The notes under the pieces are model-generated. The model was given only the letters and a program-made list of their open reading frames with translations. It had not been told where the DNA came from and ran no database searches. DNA of 64,000 nucleotides from Streptomyces violascens (GTDB lineage Bacteria; Actinomycetota; Actinomycetes; Streptomycetales; Streptomycetaceae), in contig NZ_BMUA01000034.1 in NCBI RefSeq assembly GCF_014649955.1, positions 1 through 64,000 on the forward strand. Reading direction: 5' to 3'. Shown piece after piece: positions 54,918 to 64,000 of this stretch. Within the stretch, counting starts at the first letter, position 1, and each line of letters starts with the position of its first letter. Position numbers and translations under genes: made by a program.

Positions 54918-57900
54918 GTGACCGTCCAACAACTCCGACGAATCCACATCGTCATGTGCTTGATGCTCGTTTCATCTCTGCTCTTTGCTGGGGTTTCGAC
55001 CGCTACACCGAAGGCACAAGGAGCAATCGCGCAGGTCGAGAGCCACAGCTTGAAGCCCCCCGCCGCAGCGCATAATCAGGAGCCGATGACCCTCACACAG
55101 CGCCGCAACCAAATCAGGGAAGACGAAACGCGTGGCAAGCTCCAAGACCGATTGAATCCCCCACACAGGGCGACGAAGGAGGCAAAAGCTGGAGGAACTC
55201 CTGCCGTCCCTTACATGTTCGATATTGACTATGCCCAATTGATTGGTCCAGATGGATCACTAGTTAGCCAGTCCACGCTAGATGGCTCGCCGAGCGATTT
55301 CCTCGGCGCAATACCGCACGACGGCGATAAATTCACCATTCAAACCGAATTATATTATGAAAATATGCTTACGTCGTACATAGATAAGTCGGATGTGGGC
55401 CAGCGAAACATTCAATTCAAAGTAACGTACGACTGCATGGTCGGAAATCAGGACTTCATCTCCCGTCATTCCGACATAATTACAGCGAGCGCCATATCGG
55501 ACATCTATGCAGCATGGCCTAGGAAGCACAATGCGGGACCGTATCCACCATTCCGCCACGGCGTCCCATTTTCGTACTCTTTCGTGTTCGACTCGAAGGT
55601 GTGCCTCGACGCCCAAAAGCAGTGGAATTCCGAGCATCCTGGATCGCGTCCGACAGTTCCTGACAAATTTCACGTCTCGATCTATGGGCAATATGAGAAT
55701 GGGAGCTGGCCTACCAGTGATGAACATAGTTCGACTTGGGACGGAACAACTACAGGAGGTATTGCCCTTTCCTCTGTCCCGTCGAATCAGACCTACGGAA
55801 CTTCCTGCGGCGGTAATTCGGCAAGTGCGGCTCAGTGCCAAGTGACTGCCGCCAACGGCGTCAATACCGCAACTGGCGCCTTTGGGCAGAATTCGACCGA
55901 TGCCTCCTCTGGTGGGGATGACCCGATCCTGCTTGAACGCAGTTACTCCTCCAATAATCTGAAAGAAGGGTCCTTCGGGCTTGGATGGTCAACCCCCTGG
56001 GACGCCTCGCTGAGCTTCTCGGGTAACGGTGACGCGCTCTTCCATGCCGAAGATGGATCAGAGTACCCGTTCGACAAACAGCCAGACGGAAGCTTTTCTC
56101 CTCCACCTGCTGTCGGATCCTCCCTCAGCGCGATGAGCGGAGGAGGATATTCCCTCGTGAGCCGCACTGGCGATTCTCTGGAGTTCGATACGACTGGTCG
56201 GCTTGCGAAAAAGAAGAGCCAGCAAAATAAGGCCACTATTTTCAGCTACGGCGCCGACGGGAAGCTCGCAAAAATCGCCAACCCCTCTGGGCGCACGGCG
56301 GCTTTCCAGTACGATTCCGGAAGAATCTCCAAAGCGGTCTTCTCTGACAGCCGCACGGTCTCCTACTCGTATTCCGGCGCTTGGCTTTCCTCTGTAACTG
56401 GGCCGGGTGGGAATAGCATCCATTACCTGACGGATGCATCGGGCCGAATAAGCTCGATTGTCGATGCGCGAGGCAATTCGGTCGCACAAAACACATTTGA
56501 CGAAAGCGGGCGGATAACAGAGCAGAAGACTGCGGGTGGAGGCAAGTATTCATTTGCATATAAGGGTGGCGAAACTGATATCACGGCACCGGACGGCGGT
56601 GTCTGGTCCGATGTGTACAGTGCCAATGTTTTGCTTTCCCGATATGACCCGCTCGGGAACCGGGCAAGCTACGAGTACGACTACCAGCTGGATCCCATCT
56701 CTGTAACCGATAGCTTGGGCCGCAAGAGAACGTCCGAATTCGATGCCGCCGGCAGAGTTGTGACAATTTCGAGCCCCCTCACTAAACAAAGCTGGAGCTA
56801 CTACAAAGGAAACCTCTATTCTCACTATGACGAGAACGGCCATCGAGTTAGCTACGGATATGACTCCAATAACCGCCTCATCAATGCCAACGACGCCGCA
56901 GGCGGCACGACGGTGTATGCCTACACTCCGTCCGGTCAGAACTCCTCTGTTGCAAGTCCCGGAGGTCGGGTAACCACATACGCCTACGACTCTGATGGGA
57001 ATCAGACATCCATAGCGTACCCATCAGGTGATCGGTTAACGAAATCCTTCGATTCTGCTGGGCGTGTTACAAGTTCTATCGATCCGAGAGGAAATACAAG
57101 CGGGGCCAATCCTGGCGACTACGCCACCAGCTACTCATACGACGGCGCGGGCCGCATCATCTCTTTAACAGACCCGAAGGGAGGGAAGACTCTCTACACA
57201 TATGACGGTGTCGGCAACCTGCTCTCTGAGACAGACAGCGCAAGCAGGGCCACGAGCTTCATCTACGATGCGGCGAACCGGCTAACGGAGACAAAGGACC
57301 CGGCAGGAAACGTATCCACGACAACCTATGACGTGATGGGTCGTGTAACGGCCCGGACCGACGCGGCAGGGGGCAAGACCAGCTACACCTACGACAAGGC
57401 GGGTCGTGTCCTGACGATGACGACGCCGCGCGGCAACACTGCAGGTGCCAAGGCGGCAGACTTCACTTGGTCGTACGGCTACGACAAGGTCGGGAACCGG
57501 ATCACGGTGACCGATCCGGCCGGCCAGACCACCGCGACGGCCTATGACGCAGAGAATCGGCCTGTCTCGGTGACCGATCCCCTGGGCCAGGTGACCAGCA
57601 CCAAGTACGACGGTGTCGGCAATGTCCTCGAGACCACCGATGCCATGGGCAAGGTCACCACCAATACCTATGACGCCGACAACCGGCTCACCACGGTCAA
57701 AGACCCGAACGGGAACACCGTCACCTACGGCTACGACGCCGACAGCAACCGCACGTCAGAGACGACCCCACTCGGCTTCAAGACGACGTACGGATACGAC
57801 GCCAACGGGCGGCTGACCACCCGTGTGGACCCGCGCGGGAACGTGGCTGGCGCAGATCCTGCCCAGTTCACCTGGAAAACCGCTTATGACGCGGCCGGGA

Positions 57901-60900
57901 ACCGGACAAGCGAAACCGATCCGCTGGGCAACAAGACGACCTACTCCAGCGACGCCCTGAACAACCCTGTGGAGCGCACAGACCCTCTGGGCCGCAAAAC
58001 CACATACGAGTACGACGCGGTCGGGAATCTGTCCAAGGTCACCGCCCCGGATGGCGGCGTCACCAGTTACGCATACGACGCCCTCGGCAATCAGACCTCA
58101 CGCACCGATGCGAACCAGCACACCACCGCCTTCTCCTATGATCCGGTCGGCCGGCTGGTCAAGGCCACCGATCCCCTTACGCGGGTCCGTTCCTACAGCT
58201 ACGACGCTGAAGGAAATCCAGGCACGGTGGTCAATGCCCGCGGGCAGACCGTCACCAACTCCTTCGACTTCCGGGGCCAGGTCACCAAGAGCACAGCTTC
58301 TGACGGCACCCCCACCGTCTCCCTGAACTACGACGCACTCGGTCGCCCCGCACAGATCAGCGACGGCGCAGGAAGCAGATCGTTCACCTACGACCCCGCA
58401 GGGCGTCTGACCGCGGTGACCCCAGGCGCCGGGGGAGGTGCCTTTGCCTACTCCTATGACGCGGCAGGGCGTATGACCGAGCGCAGCGCACCGGCTCAGC
58501 GCCAGGCACTGGACTGGTCGGCGGCCGCTCGGACGGTTGCGGGCGACCTCAATGGTGACGGCATCACGGATGTCGTCCGTATCGACAGCAAGAACGGGAT
58601 CCAGAGTTTCCTCGGTTCCAAGGCCGCTGTTTTTACTCCGGCCGCGCAGCAGAGTGGTTCCGGCAGCGGGTTCAGTCAGGTGTTCACGGGCGACTACACC
58701 GGCGACGGGCAACTCGACCTGGTGGCCGTGGACAAGTCCAATGGTCATCTGCTGCGGTACACCGGCGATGGCAATGGTGGCTTCGCCGCCCCGGCAGACC
58801 TGGGCGGCGGCTGGGGTGCCTTGTCGCTGACGGCCGGTGACTTCAACGGTGACGGGAAGCCCGACTTCCTGGTACTCGACTCCTCCGCCAATGCCATGTA
58901 CTTCTACCCGGGCAAGGGCGACGGAACGTTCGGCGACCGCATCAACCTCGGTGGCGGCTGGAACACCTACCGGCTCACTGCGCTGGACTTCAACAAGGAC
59001 GGCAAGACCGACCTGCTGACGGTCAACTCGGCAGACGGCCACCTCTATTTCTATCCAGGCAAAGGCAACGGCGCCTTCGGCGACCGCCTGGACCTCGGGG
59101 GCGGCTGGGGGTCCATGTACTTCACTCCCGGCGATTTCAACGGTGACGGCAAGGCCGACCTCTTGGCCAACGACACCGCGAGCCACAAGCTCCGCTTCTA
59201 CCCGGGAACCGGTACGGGAGCATTCGGCGACTACATCGCCCAGGACGACGACTGGACCCCCTACGGCCAACCGATCGCTGGGCAATTCGACAGCGACAGC
59301 GCCCTCGACGCCATAGCCACGGACTCCGCAGGGCACCTTCAGACCTGGCACGGTAACGGCGCGGGCAAACTCACCAACCGCACCCCAGCAGCGACCCTCA
59401 CCAGCACCAAAACGACCTACACCTACGACAACGACGGACGTCCCAGCAGCCAAACAACCAACGGGGCCACCCTCACCTACGCCTACGACCCCGCAGGAAA
59501 CCTCACAGGAACGACTCTTCCCGCAGGCAACGGGAACATTGAAAGCCGCAGCTACGACCAGGCCGGCCGCCTGACCCAGATCGGCAGCGCCCGTACGACC
59601 AGTCCCCTGGCGGGCCGCCCGCTCAAGGGCACCGCCCTGAGCGGCACTGTCTTGAACAACTGGCAGGCCACCCTCAACCCTGTCGGCCAGCCCACCCGCA
59701 TCGACGCCAGCCGTGCTGGCCAGAGCGACATCTCGCGCTACTACAGCTACGACAGCACAGGGCGGCTGCAGACAGAATGCACGGCGGCCGCCAAAGCCGA
59801 CACTTGTCCCAAGACTGATCCGGACACCGCTTATGCCTACGACAAGGTCGGCAACCGGCTCACCAAAACAGCGGGGGGCACCAGCACCACCTACGCCTAC
59901 GACGCAGCCGACCAACTCACCGGTACCACCACGCCCGGCAACGCCAGTCAGAGCTTCAGCTACGACGCCGACGGTAACCAGACCAGCAATGGGACCGACA
60001 CTCTCACCTACGACGCCGCCAACCGCGTTGCCCGGGTGAAGACCGGCACCGATACCCTCGACTTCACCTACGACGCCGACGGCAACCGCACAGCAGCAGC
60101 CGTCAACGGCATCCAGCGGCGAGCAACGTACTGGGACATCAACAACCCTCTGCCGCAGGTCTCGGCCGAGACCGACGGTTCCCAAGTCGCCAGCTACACC
60201 TACAACCCGCTCGGTCAGATCCAGACGAGCCAGCAGGGCCCAAGTGCCTTCTATTACCACCACGACGGACTGGGCTCTGTCACCGACCTCACAGATGCCG
60301 CCGGCACAAACCAGTACCGCTACGCCTACGACGCCTTCGGCGGCCTCACCACAGACAAGCTGACCGCCAGCCCGCCCGCCAACCCGTTCACCTACACCGG
60401 GCAGTACAAAGAACCCACGACCGAGACGCTCGGCTACAACCTTCGAGCCCGCAACTACGCGCCCGACCAGGGCAGATTCACCAGCCGTGACCCCGAAACC
60501 CAAAGCCCTCTGGACCCGTACGCGGCCGACTACGGCTATGCGGACAACCAGCCCACCAGCCTCACTGACCCCTCCGGCCGGTGCCCCCTCTGCGTCTCCA
60601 TCGGCGTCGGCGCCGTGCTCGGTGCCGTCATCGATGGCGGCGTGTACAGCTGGCAGCACCGCAACGGGGACTTCTCCTGGAACGGTCTGGGGCACGCGGC
60701 CGCCAAGGGCGCCATCATCGGGGGCATCTCCGGCGCCTTCCTCCCCGGCACCGGTAACGCGGTCGCTCGAGGCTTCGAGCTCGCCGGGGCACGAGCCATC
60801 GCTACCTCTGCGGCAGTCAACGGCGCAGTGGGCGCGGGCATCACATGGGGCATCAACCAGGCCACCTGCCAGCCCACCACCCCGCTCGACCTGCTATTCG

Positions 60901-61415
60901 GAGCAGCCGGCGGAAGCGGCAGCAGCCTCGTTGGCCCTGCCTTCTCCTGGCTGAGAGGGCTGGTCAGTCCCCGCGCCGTCGTGTCCGCGCAGACACAGCT
61001 CCAGGGGCTCGCATTCCGAGGCCTGCGCCCGCACGAAGACCCGCCCAGTGGCCTCTCCGCCCCAGGGACGAACGAGGATCTGCCTGCATTCCAGCACGTG
61101 GTCCAGGACAACGACTCGCCCTGGATTTCCCTCACCCGCGACCCGAAGATCGCTTACGGCAAGTACGGAGGAAAGGACAACGGGATGGTGTCCATCGACC
61201 TCGGCCAGGTCGACTCCCACATGTTGGATGCCGCCGCCCATCTCCCCATCCCTCACGAGTTCTACCAGTTCGCTCAGGACAGCTCCTTCCGAGACAAGGA
61301 GATTCTTGTGAAGCTGAGGATCGACGCCCGAGCGATCGTTCACCACTGGCCTGCAGGCACTCCCTTCGACCAGATCCTGGAAGACATCGCGAACTGGCGT
61401 AGCCTCAACGGCTGA
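54918..61415 (+). CDS. Secreted RHS/YD-repeat toxin with FG-GAP propeller and ART-like C-terminus
   Basis: 2165 residues from GTG 54918. Signal peptide in the first 30 residues (RRIHIVMCLMLVSSLLFAGVSTA). Dozens of YD/RHS repeats occupy about 290-1190 and again 1490-1750. Between them lies an FG-GAP region (about 1207-1490) with repeated calcium-type DxNxDGxxD loops (DLNGDGITD, DFNGDGKPD, DFNKDGKTD, DFNGDGKAD). The RHS core ends in LRARNYAPDQGRFTSRDP and DPSGRC (about 1755-1885). After a hydrophobic Gly-rich linker, residues 2025-2165 carry LAFRGLRPHEDP, SPWISLTRDPKIAYGKYG and KEILVKLRIDARAIV, an R…S…E order like ADP-ribosyltransferase toxins. At least three TTA codons occur (145, 707, 750). 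Confidence 0.85.
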   Translation: MTVQQLRRIHIVMCLMLVSSLLFAGVSTATPKAQGAIAQVESHSLKPPAAAHNQEPMTLTQRRNQIREDETRGKLQDRLNPPHRATKEAKAGGTPAVPYMFDIDYAQLIGPDGSLVSQSTLDGSPSDFLGAIPHDGDKFTIQTELYYENMLTSYIDKSDVGQRNIQFKVTYDCMVGNQDFISRHSDIITASAISDIYAAWPRKHNAGPYPPFRHGVPFSYSFVFDSKVCLDAQKQWNSEHPGSRPTVPDKFHVSIYGQYENGSWPTSDEHSSTWDGTTTGGIALSSVPSNQTYGTSCGGNSASAAQCQVTAANGVNTATGAFGQNSTDASSGGDDPILLERSYSSNNLKEGSFGLGWSTPWDASLSFSGNGDALFHAEDGSEYPFDKQPDGSFSPPPAVGSSLSAMSGGGYSLVSRTGDSLEFDTTGRLAKKKSQQNKATIFSYGADGKLAKIANPSGRTAAFQYDSGRISKAVFSDSRTVSYSYSGAWLSSVTGPGGNSIHYLTDASGRISSIVDARGNSVAQNTFDESGRITEQKTAGGGKYSFAYKGGETDITAPDGGVWSDVYSANVLLSRYDPLGNRASYEYDYQLDPISVTDSLGRKRTSEFDAAGRVVTISSPLTKQSWSYYKGNLYSHYDENGHRVSYGYDSNNRLINANDAAGGTTVYAYTPSGQNSSVASPGGRVTTYAYDSDGNQTSIAYPSGDRLTKSFDSAGRVTSSIDPRGNTSGANPGDYATSYSYDGAGRIISLTDPKGGKTLYTYDGVGNLLSETDSASRATSFIYDAANRLTETKDPAGNVSTTTYDVMGRVTARTDAAGGKTSYTYDKAGRVLTMTTPRGNTAGAKAADFTWSYGYDKVGNRITVTDPAGQTTATAYDAENRPVSVTDPLGQVTSTKYDGVGNVLETTDAMGKVTTNTYDADNRLTTVKDPNGNTVTYGYDADSNRTSETTPLGFKTTYGYDANGRLTTRVDPRGNVAGADPAQFTWKTAYDAAGNRTSETDPLGNKTTYSSDALNNPVERTDPLGRKTTYEYDAVGNLSKVTAPDGGVTSYAYDALGNQTSRTDANQHTTAFSYDPVGRLVKATDPLTRVRSYSYDAEGNPGTVVNARGQTVTNSFDFRGQVTKSTASDGTPTVSLNYDALGRPAQISDGAGSRSFTYDPAGRLTAVTPGAGGGAFAYSYDAAGRMTERSAPAQRQALDWSAAARTVAGDLNGDGITDVVRIDSKNGIQSFLGSKAAVFTPAAQQSGSGSGFSQVFTGDYTGDGQLDLVAVDKSNGHLLRYTGDGNGGFAAPADLGGGWGALSLTAGDFNGDGKPDFLVLDSSANAMYFYPGKGDGTFGDRINLGGGWNTYRLTALDFNKDGKTDLLTVNSADGHLYFYPGKGNGAFGDRLDLGGGWGSMYFTPGDFNGDGKADLLANDTASHKLRFYPGTGTGAFGDYIAQDDDWTPYGQPIAGQFDSDSALDAIATDSAGHLQTWHGNGAGKLTNRTPAATLTSTKTTYTYDNDGRPSSQTTNGATLTYAYDPAGNLTGTTLPAGNGNIESRSYDQAGRLTQIGSARTTSPLAGRPLKGTALSGTVLNNWQATLNPVGQPTRIDASRAGQSDISRYYSYDSTGRLQTECTAAAKADTCPKTDPDTAYAYDKVGNRLTKTAGGTSTTYAYDAADQLTGTTTPGNASQSFSYDADGNQTSNGTDTLTYDAANRVARVKTGTDTLDFTYDADGNRTAAAVNGIQRRATYWDINNPLPQVSAETDGSQVASYTYNPLGQIQTSQQGPSAFYYHHDGLGSVTDLTDAAGTNQYRYAYDAFGGLTTDKLTASPPANPFTYTGQYKEPTTETLGYNLRARNYAPDQGRFTSRDPETQSPLDPYAADYGYADNQPTSLTDPSGRCPLCVSIGVGAVLGAVIDGGVYSWQHRNGDFSWNGLGHAAAKGAIIGGISGAFLPGTGNAVARGFELAGARAIATSAAVNGAVGAGITWGINQATCQPTTPLDLLFGAAGGSGSSLVGPAFSWLRGLVSPRAVVSAQTQLQGLAFRGLRPHEDPPSGLSAPGTNEDLPAFQHVVQDNDSPWISLTRDPKIAYGKYGGKDNGMVSIDLGQVDSHMLDAAAHLPIPHEFYQFAQDSSFRDKEILVKLRIDARAIVHHWPAGTPFDQILEDIANWRSLNG

Positions 61416-61434
61416 ACTGACTTGGCCCAACTCC

Positions 61435-61468
61435 GCTGGGCGTCGGGAGCGTGCTCTCGACGCCCAGC
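61435..61468 (+). terminator. Hairpin between toxin and immunity genes
   Basis: GCTGGGCGTCG (61435-61445) pairs perfectly with 61458-61468, and the inner bases extend the stem. It lies between the RHS stop and the candidate immunity gene, mirroring the arrangement at 32 kb. Confidence 0.7.
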
Positions 61469-61495
61469 AGTCCCATCTGAGAGAGGTAACAGAGC

Positions 61496-61795
61496 GTGTT
61501 GTCCGAGGCTTGGATCCTGGAAACCGAAAACATCACCATCGGACGACTGGAATTGATCGAGATTGATCAGCCGTGGTTCCGCTGCCGCTTCAGCCCCGCA
61601 GACGGATGGGAAGCAGCCAAGGAAATTTTCGAGGAACAAGCAGCAGCCGTCGATAGCGGAAATGCCATCGCCATGGTCGGCCCCATCGAAGCGGTAAAGC
61701 AGATGGACTTGAAGCTCTTTCCCGTTAGTGGCGGCGATCCAATCACACCCGTGATCATCCAAATCCGCGGTGAGACGGCAAGCTTCCGCTATTAA
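61496..61795 (+). CDS. Candidate immunity protein for the RHS toxin
   Basis: 99 residues from GTG 61496 (or TTG 61499), with GAGAGAGG upstream. A small acidic alpha/beta protein (SEAWILETENITIGRLELIEIDQPWFRCRFSPADGW … AVDSGNAIAMVGP). It directly follows the toxin gene, the usual place for RHS immunity genes. Base composition is lower than that of its neighbours. No family recognised. Confidence 0.65.
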   Translation: MLSEAWILETENITIGRLELIEIDQPWFRCRFSPADGWEAAKEIFEEQAAAVDSGNAIAMVGPIEAVKQMDLKLFPVSGGDPITPVIIQIRGETASFRY

Positions 61796-62289
61796 TCGCG
61801 ACCTTCATGACGGCTCGACGATTCACTTGGCGAGCAAGTCGCCCTGTCCGGCAGACCGGACAGGCATAGACCGAATCACGCCACGAGGCCCTCAACTCCG
61901 TTGCGCATGCAACGCCTACAGGGGAGGATACTCAGCGTGCTCTGAGGCTTGAGTGTCACCTGAAGACGCAGTGAGTGGCTGTCAACACACGCTGTACGCA
62001 ACGATTCACCGACATCAGTGGGCGTGGGCCACCTGAAATGCGACACGGCGACCTGAGCTTGTCGACACTCGGCCAGTCTGCGCAGGGCTCCAGCGATGAC
62101 TTGAGCAGGTAGTCGGCTGATCCAGGCGGTGCAGCCCCTGGCGTCAGGTATCGCGACGGCCACACGGCCCTCTCCAAGGCCCCCAGGGCGGTCGATACCA
62201 TCGGCTAGCTCCTCCTCTCCTCGGGGGCGATGGCAGAGGCGAAGCGAGCAGCAGCACATTGGCGTGTCAAGGAAGGTACGGGGGTTGGC
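61796..62289. other. Intergenic region without a confident gene
   Basis: About 490 bases. A minus-strand stretch at about 62000-62170 reads GRVAVAIPDARGCTAWISRLPAQVIAGALRRLAECRQAQ, which may be a decayed fragment, but it has no supported start. Nothing else was recognised. Confidence 0.35.
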
Positions 62290-62691
62290 GTGACGGGGTG
62301 GGACATCGATCCGGCCGGGGTGGGTTCGGTGCTGTCGCGGGTGCAGGAGTCGGAGCGCGGCCTGCATGACGGCATCGCGCTGTACGGCAAGGGCATCGAA
62401 GGCGCGGCCTTGTCCGTGGGCACCTTGGACTTCAGCGGCGCGGCCGGACACAGCGGCGGCCAGGCGGGCCTGGTGGCCGTCGCGCTGAGTGAGTTCCTAC
62501 AGGGCACCGAGACCGATGTCGCATTCATGCCGCTGCGGACCAGCAATTCGATCAACGGCGCGGTCGAGGCGACGAACTGCTACCAGCGCGGGGCCCTGGA
62601 GCAGGCATCGGACGCCCAGCGCCAGGCCGAGCAGGCGCCGGATGTCGCCGCGGTCCTGGAGGCGGGACGGAAGAAGGGAGCCGGGAAATGA
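62290..62691 (+). CDS. WXG100-like small ESX substrate (DUF6507-like)
   Basis: 133 residues from GTG 62290. TGWDIDPAGVGSVLSRVQESERGLHDGIALYGKGIEGAALSVGTLDFSG … VAVALSEFLQGTETDVAFMPLRTSNSINGAVEATNCYQRGALEQASDAQRQAEQ matches the helical-hairpin pattern of WXG100-type proteins. The end overlaps the next gene by ATGA, so the two are expressed together, as WXG partners and ESX-secreted toxins usually are. Confidence 0.7.
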   Translation: MTGWDIDPAGVGSVLSRVQESERGLHDGIALYGKGIEGAALSVGTLDFSGAAGHSGGQAGLVAVALSEFLQGTETDVAFMPLRTSNSINGAVEATNCYQRGALEQASDAQRQAEQAPDVAAVLEAGRKKGAGK

Positions 62692-64000
62692 TCACCCCGG
62701 CCAAGGTGCCCTCCTACACCGGCGACGTCGGGGCGGTGGAAATCGAGGCCGGCCGGTTGCGGAAGGCCGCGCAGACCATCCGCGAGCACGGTGGCGACGT
62801 CAACACCCGCTTCCGGCACCTGCACACCGTCTACCGGGCACCCGAAGCCGAATACCTTTTCCAGACCACCCAGGGCGTGCACGACACTTCCGCCAGCTTC
62901 GCCTCGAAGCTGGAGACGGTGGCCGGCGCCCTGGAGACCTATGCCTCCGAGATCCGGCCGCTGGTGGACAAGCTGGAACGGCTGCGCTCCGAGGCCGCCG
63001 CGTTCGTCGCATCCGTCCAGGGCCAGGGCGACTTCGACCCCCAGTGGCATCACAACCGGGAAAAGACGGCCGCCCACGACGCGCTGATGCACGAGGTGGC
63101 AGCCACCGTGCGGGCCTTCCAGGACGCCGAGGTGGCAACCGCCGACACCATCACCTCCGTGGTGCACGGAACCCAATGGCATCTGGCCAACGGCAGCCCC
63201 AAGCAGAGCAACCCCTACGGCTTCAGCAACGAACAACTCAACGCGGACGCCAAGCTCCCCTGGGGCACCCCGGAGCACTTCTCCGTCCTGCCCTTCGAGC
63301 TCGACTGGCATATCCAGCAGTTCGGCGAAAGCATCGGCGACAACATCAAGGGCGCCGTCACTGGCCTGGTCGATATGTTCCGCCCCGGTGAAAAGGGACA
63401 GGAAACCCGCAAGGGCCTGCTCATGACCATCGCCGGCGCTGAGGACTATCTGCGCGACCCGGACGGCGACCGCCCCTTCACCTGGGTCGGCACCGAAGGC
63501 CGACCCTACGCCAAGGCGTTCGGCAAATCCCTGGTCGGCTGGGACGACTGGAAGACCAACCCGGGCAAAGCAACCGGCACCGTCGTCTTCAACCTCCTCA
63601 CTTTCGCCTCCGGGCCACTGGGCGCAGCCTCGAAGGTGGGCGCTGCGGGCAAGGCCGGCGAGGCGGCTTCCGCTGCCGCCCGCACGGCAGGCGTGCTGTC
63701 CAAGGTGGGCGAGGTCCTCGACCCTGTCGGCGCGACCGCGAAGGTCGTCGGGGCAGGTGTCGTCCGCACGCTGCCCAAGGTCTCCGAGCTCGCCAAGAAC
63801 ATCGCCGCAGTCTCCAAGGTGACCTCCGAGGCCCACGGCGTGCACACTGTCCTTGAGTGGAATGGCTCGAAACTCCACCTCGGCGACGGCGAATTCAGCG
63901 TTAGCAAGGACGGCGTGGCCAACATGGAGCCCGCTCCGCACGAATCCGCGCCTGACCAGCATGCCTTCTCCAAGACCACACCGCCGCGCGAACACGAACT
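62688..64000 (+). CDS. ESX-type polymorphic toxin, N-terminal part (runs off the window)
   Basis: Open from ATG 62688 to the window end (437 codons, no stop). The N-terminal 130 residues are helical (EIEAGRLRKAAQTIREHGGDVNTRFRHLHTVYRAPEAEYLFQTTQGVHDTSASFASKLETVAGALETYASEI), as in LXG/WXG-anchored toxins. A region with DWHIQQFGESIGDNIKGAVTGLVDMF and WKTNPGKATGTVVFNLLTFASGPLG follows, the conserved pre-toxin region of Streptomyces ESX toxins. The toxin domain and its immunity gene lie beyond 64000. Confidence 0.8.
   Translation, partial: MITPAKVPSYTGDVGAVEIEAGRLRKAAQTIREHGGDVNTRFRHLHTVYRAPEAEYLFQTTQGVHDTSASFASKLETVAGALETYASEIRPLVDKLERLRSEAAAFVASVQGQGDFDPQWHHNREKTAAHDALMHEVAATVRAFQDAEVATADTITSVVHGTQWHLANGSPKQSNPYGFSNEQLNADAKLPWGTPEHFSVLPFELDWHIQQFGESIGDNIKGAVTGLVDMFRPGEKGQETRKGLLMTIAGAEDYLRDPDGDRPFTWVGTEGRPYAKAFGKSLVGWDDWKTNPGKATGTVVFNLLTFASGPLGAASKVGAAGKAGEAASAAARTAGVLSKVGEVLDPVGATAKVVGAGVVRTLPKVSELAKNIAAVSKVTSEAHGVHTVLEWNGSKLHLGDGEFSVSKDGVANMEPAPHESAPDQHAFSKTTPPREHE

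Noticed and set aside
58098..60695. 865-codon minus-strand frame inside the RHS gene
   Set aside because: Antisense shadow of YD repeats; Val/Gly-rich with no recognisable domain.
61876..62451. 191-codon minus-strand frame
   Set aside because: Part resembles coding sequence but there is no start site and no match to a known family; left as unassigned.

Overview
The window is high-GC actinomycete DNA, almost certainly Streptomyces. Genes show strong G/C third-position bias, many GTG starts, chained ATGA/GTGA start-stop overlaps, and rare TTA leucine codons of the kind read by the bldA tRNA. No rRNA, tRNA or CRISPR array was recognised. All calls come from reading the sequence; no database search was run.

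Left end (1-13.8 kb). A decayed IS5-type insertion sequence (47-872) abuts a 5'-truncated class II aspartyl-tRNA-synthetase-like gene. Next is a tightly coupled minus-strand operon (10653 to 1494). In transcription order it encodes a radical SAM protein, an HprK-like kinase, a TobZ/CmcH-type O-carbamoyltransferase, an APH-type phosphotransferase, a DegT-type sugar aminotransferase, a Nudix hydrolase, an NDP-sugar dehydrogenase and an adenosine deaminase-like enzyme. This looks like an uncharacterised biosynthetic cluster for a carbamoylated amino-sugar or nucleoside product. A 59-codon Cys-containing ORF with an excellent ribosome-binding site sits just upstream of the radical SAM gene and could be a peptide substrate. 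A divergent XRE regulator and three matching GGACA/TGTCC palindromes suggest its control, and codon 7 of the radical SAM gene is TTA.

Middle (13.9-30 kb). This holds an APC permease coupled to a glutamine-synthetase-like ligase, a frameshifted HTH regulator, an APH-like protein, a double-Nudix protein, a decayed endonuclease/exonuclease/phosphatase-fold gene, and a HAD/XRE/Nudix/HD nucleotide-metabolism-like group. Among them lies the first secreted nuclease-type protein (22504-26043), convergent with an SMI1/KNR4 (SUKH) immunity-like gene.

Right half (30-64 kb) is a polymorphic-toxin and phage-tail island. It contains a ricin/coiled-coil protein ending in a deaminase-like domain, with a candidate immunity gene; a siphophage-like tail module (37.3-54.6 kb) running from connector/completion proteins to the tail tip, with a programmed -1 frameshift in the tail chaperones but no head, terminase, lysis or integrase genes; a NucA/NucB-ricin secreted protein inserted inside that module with a convergent partner; a 2165-aa secreted RHS protein carrying an internal FG-GAP propeller and a C-terminal ART-like toxin domain plus small immunity candidate; and a WXG/ESX-type pair whose second gene runs off the window. 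The recurring pattern is a large secreted modular toxin, often a hairpin, then a small downstream or convergent gene.
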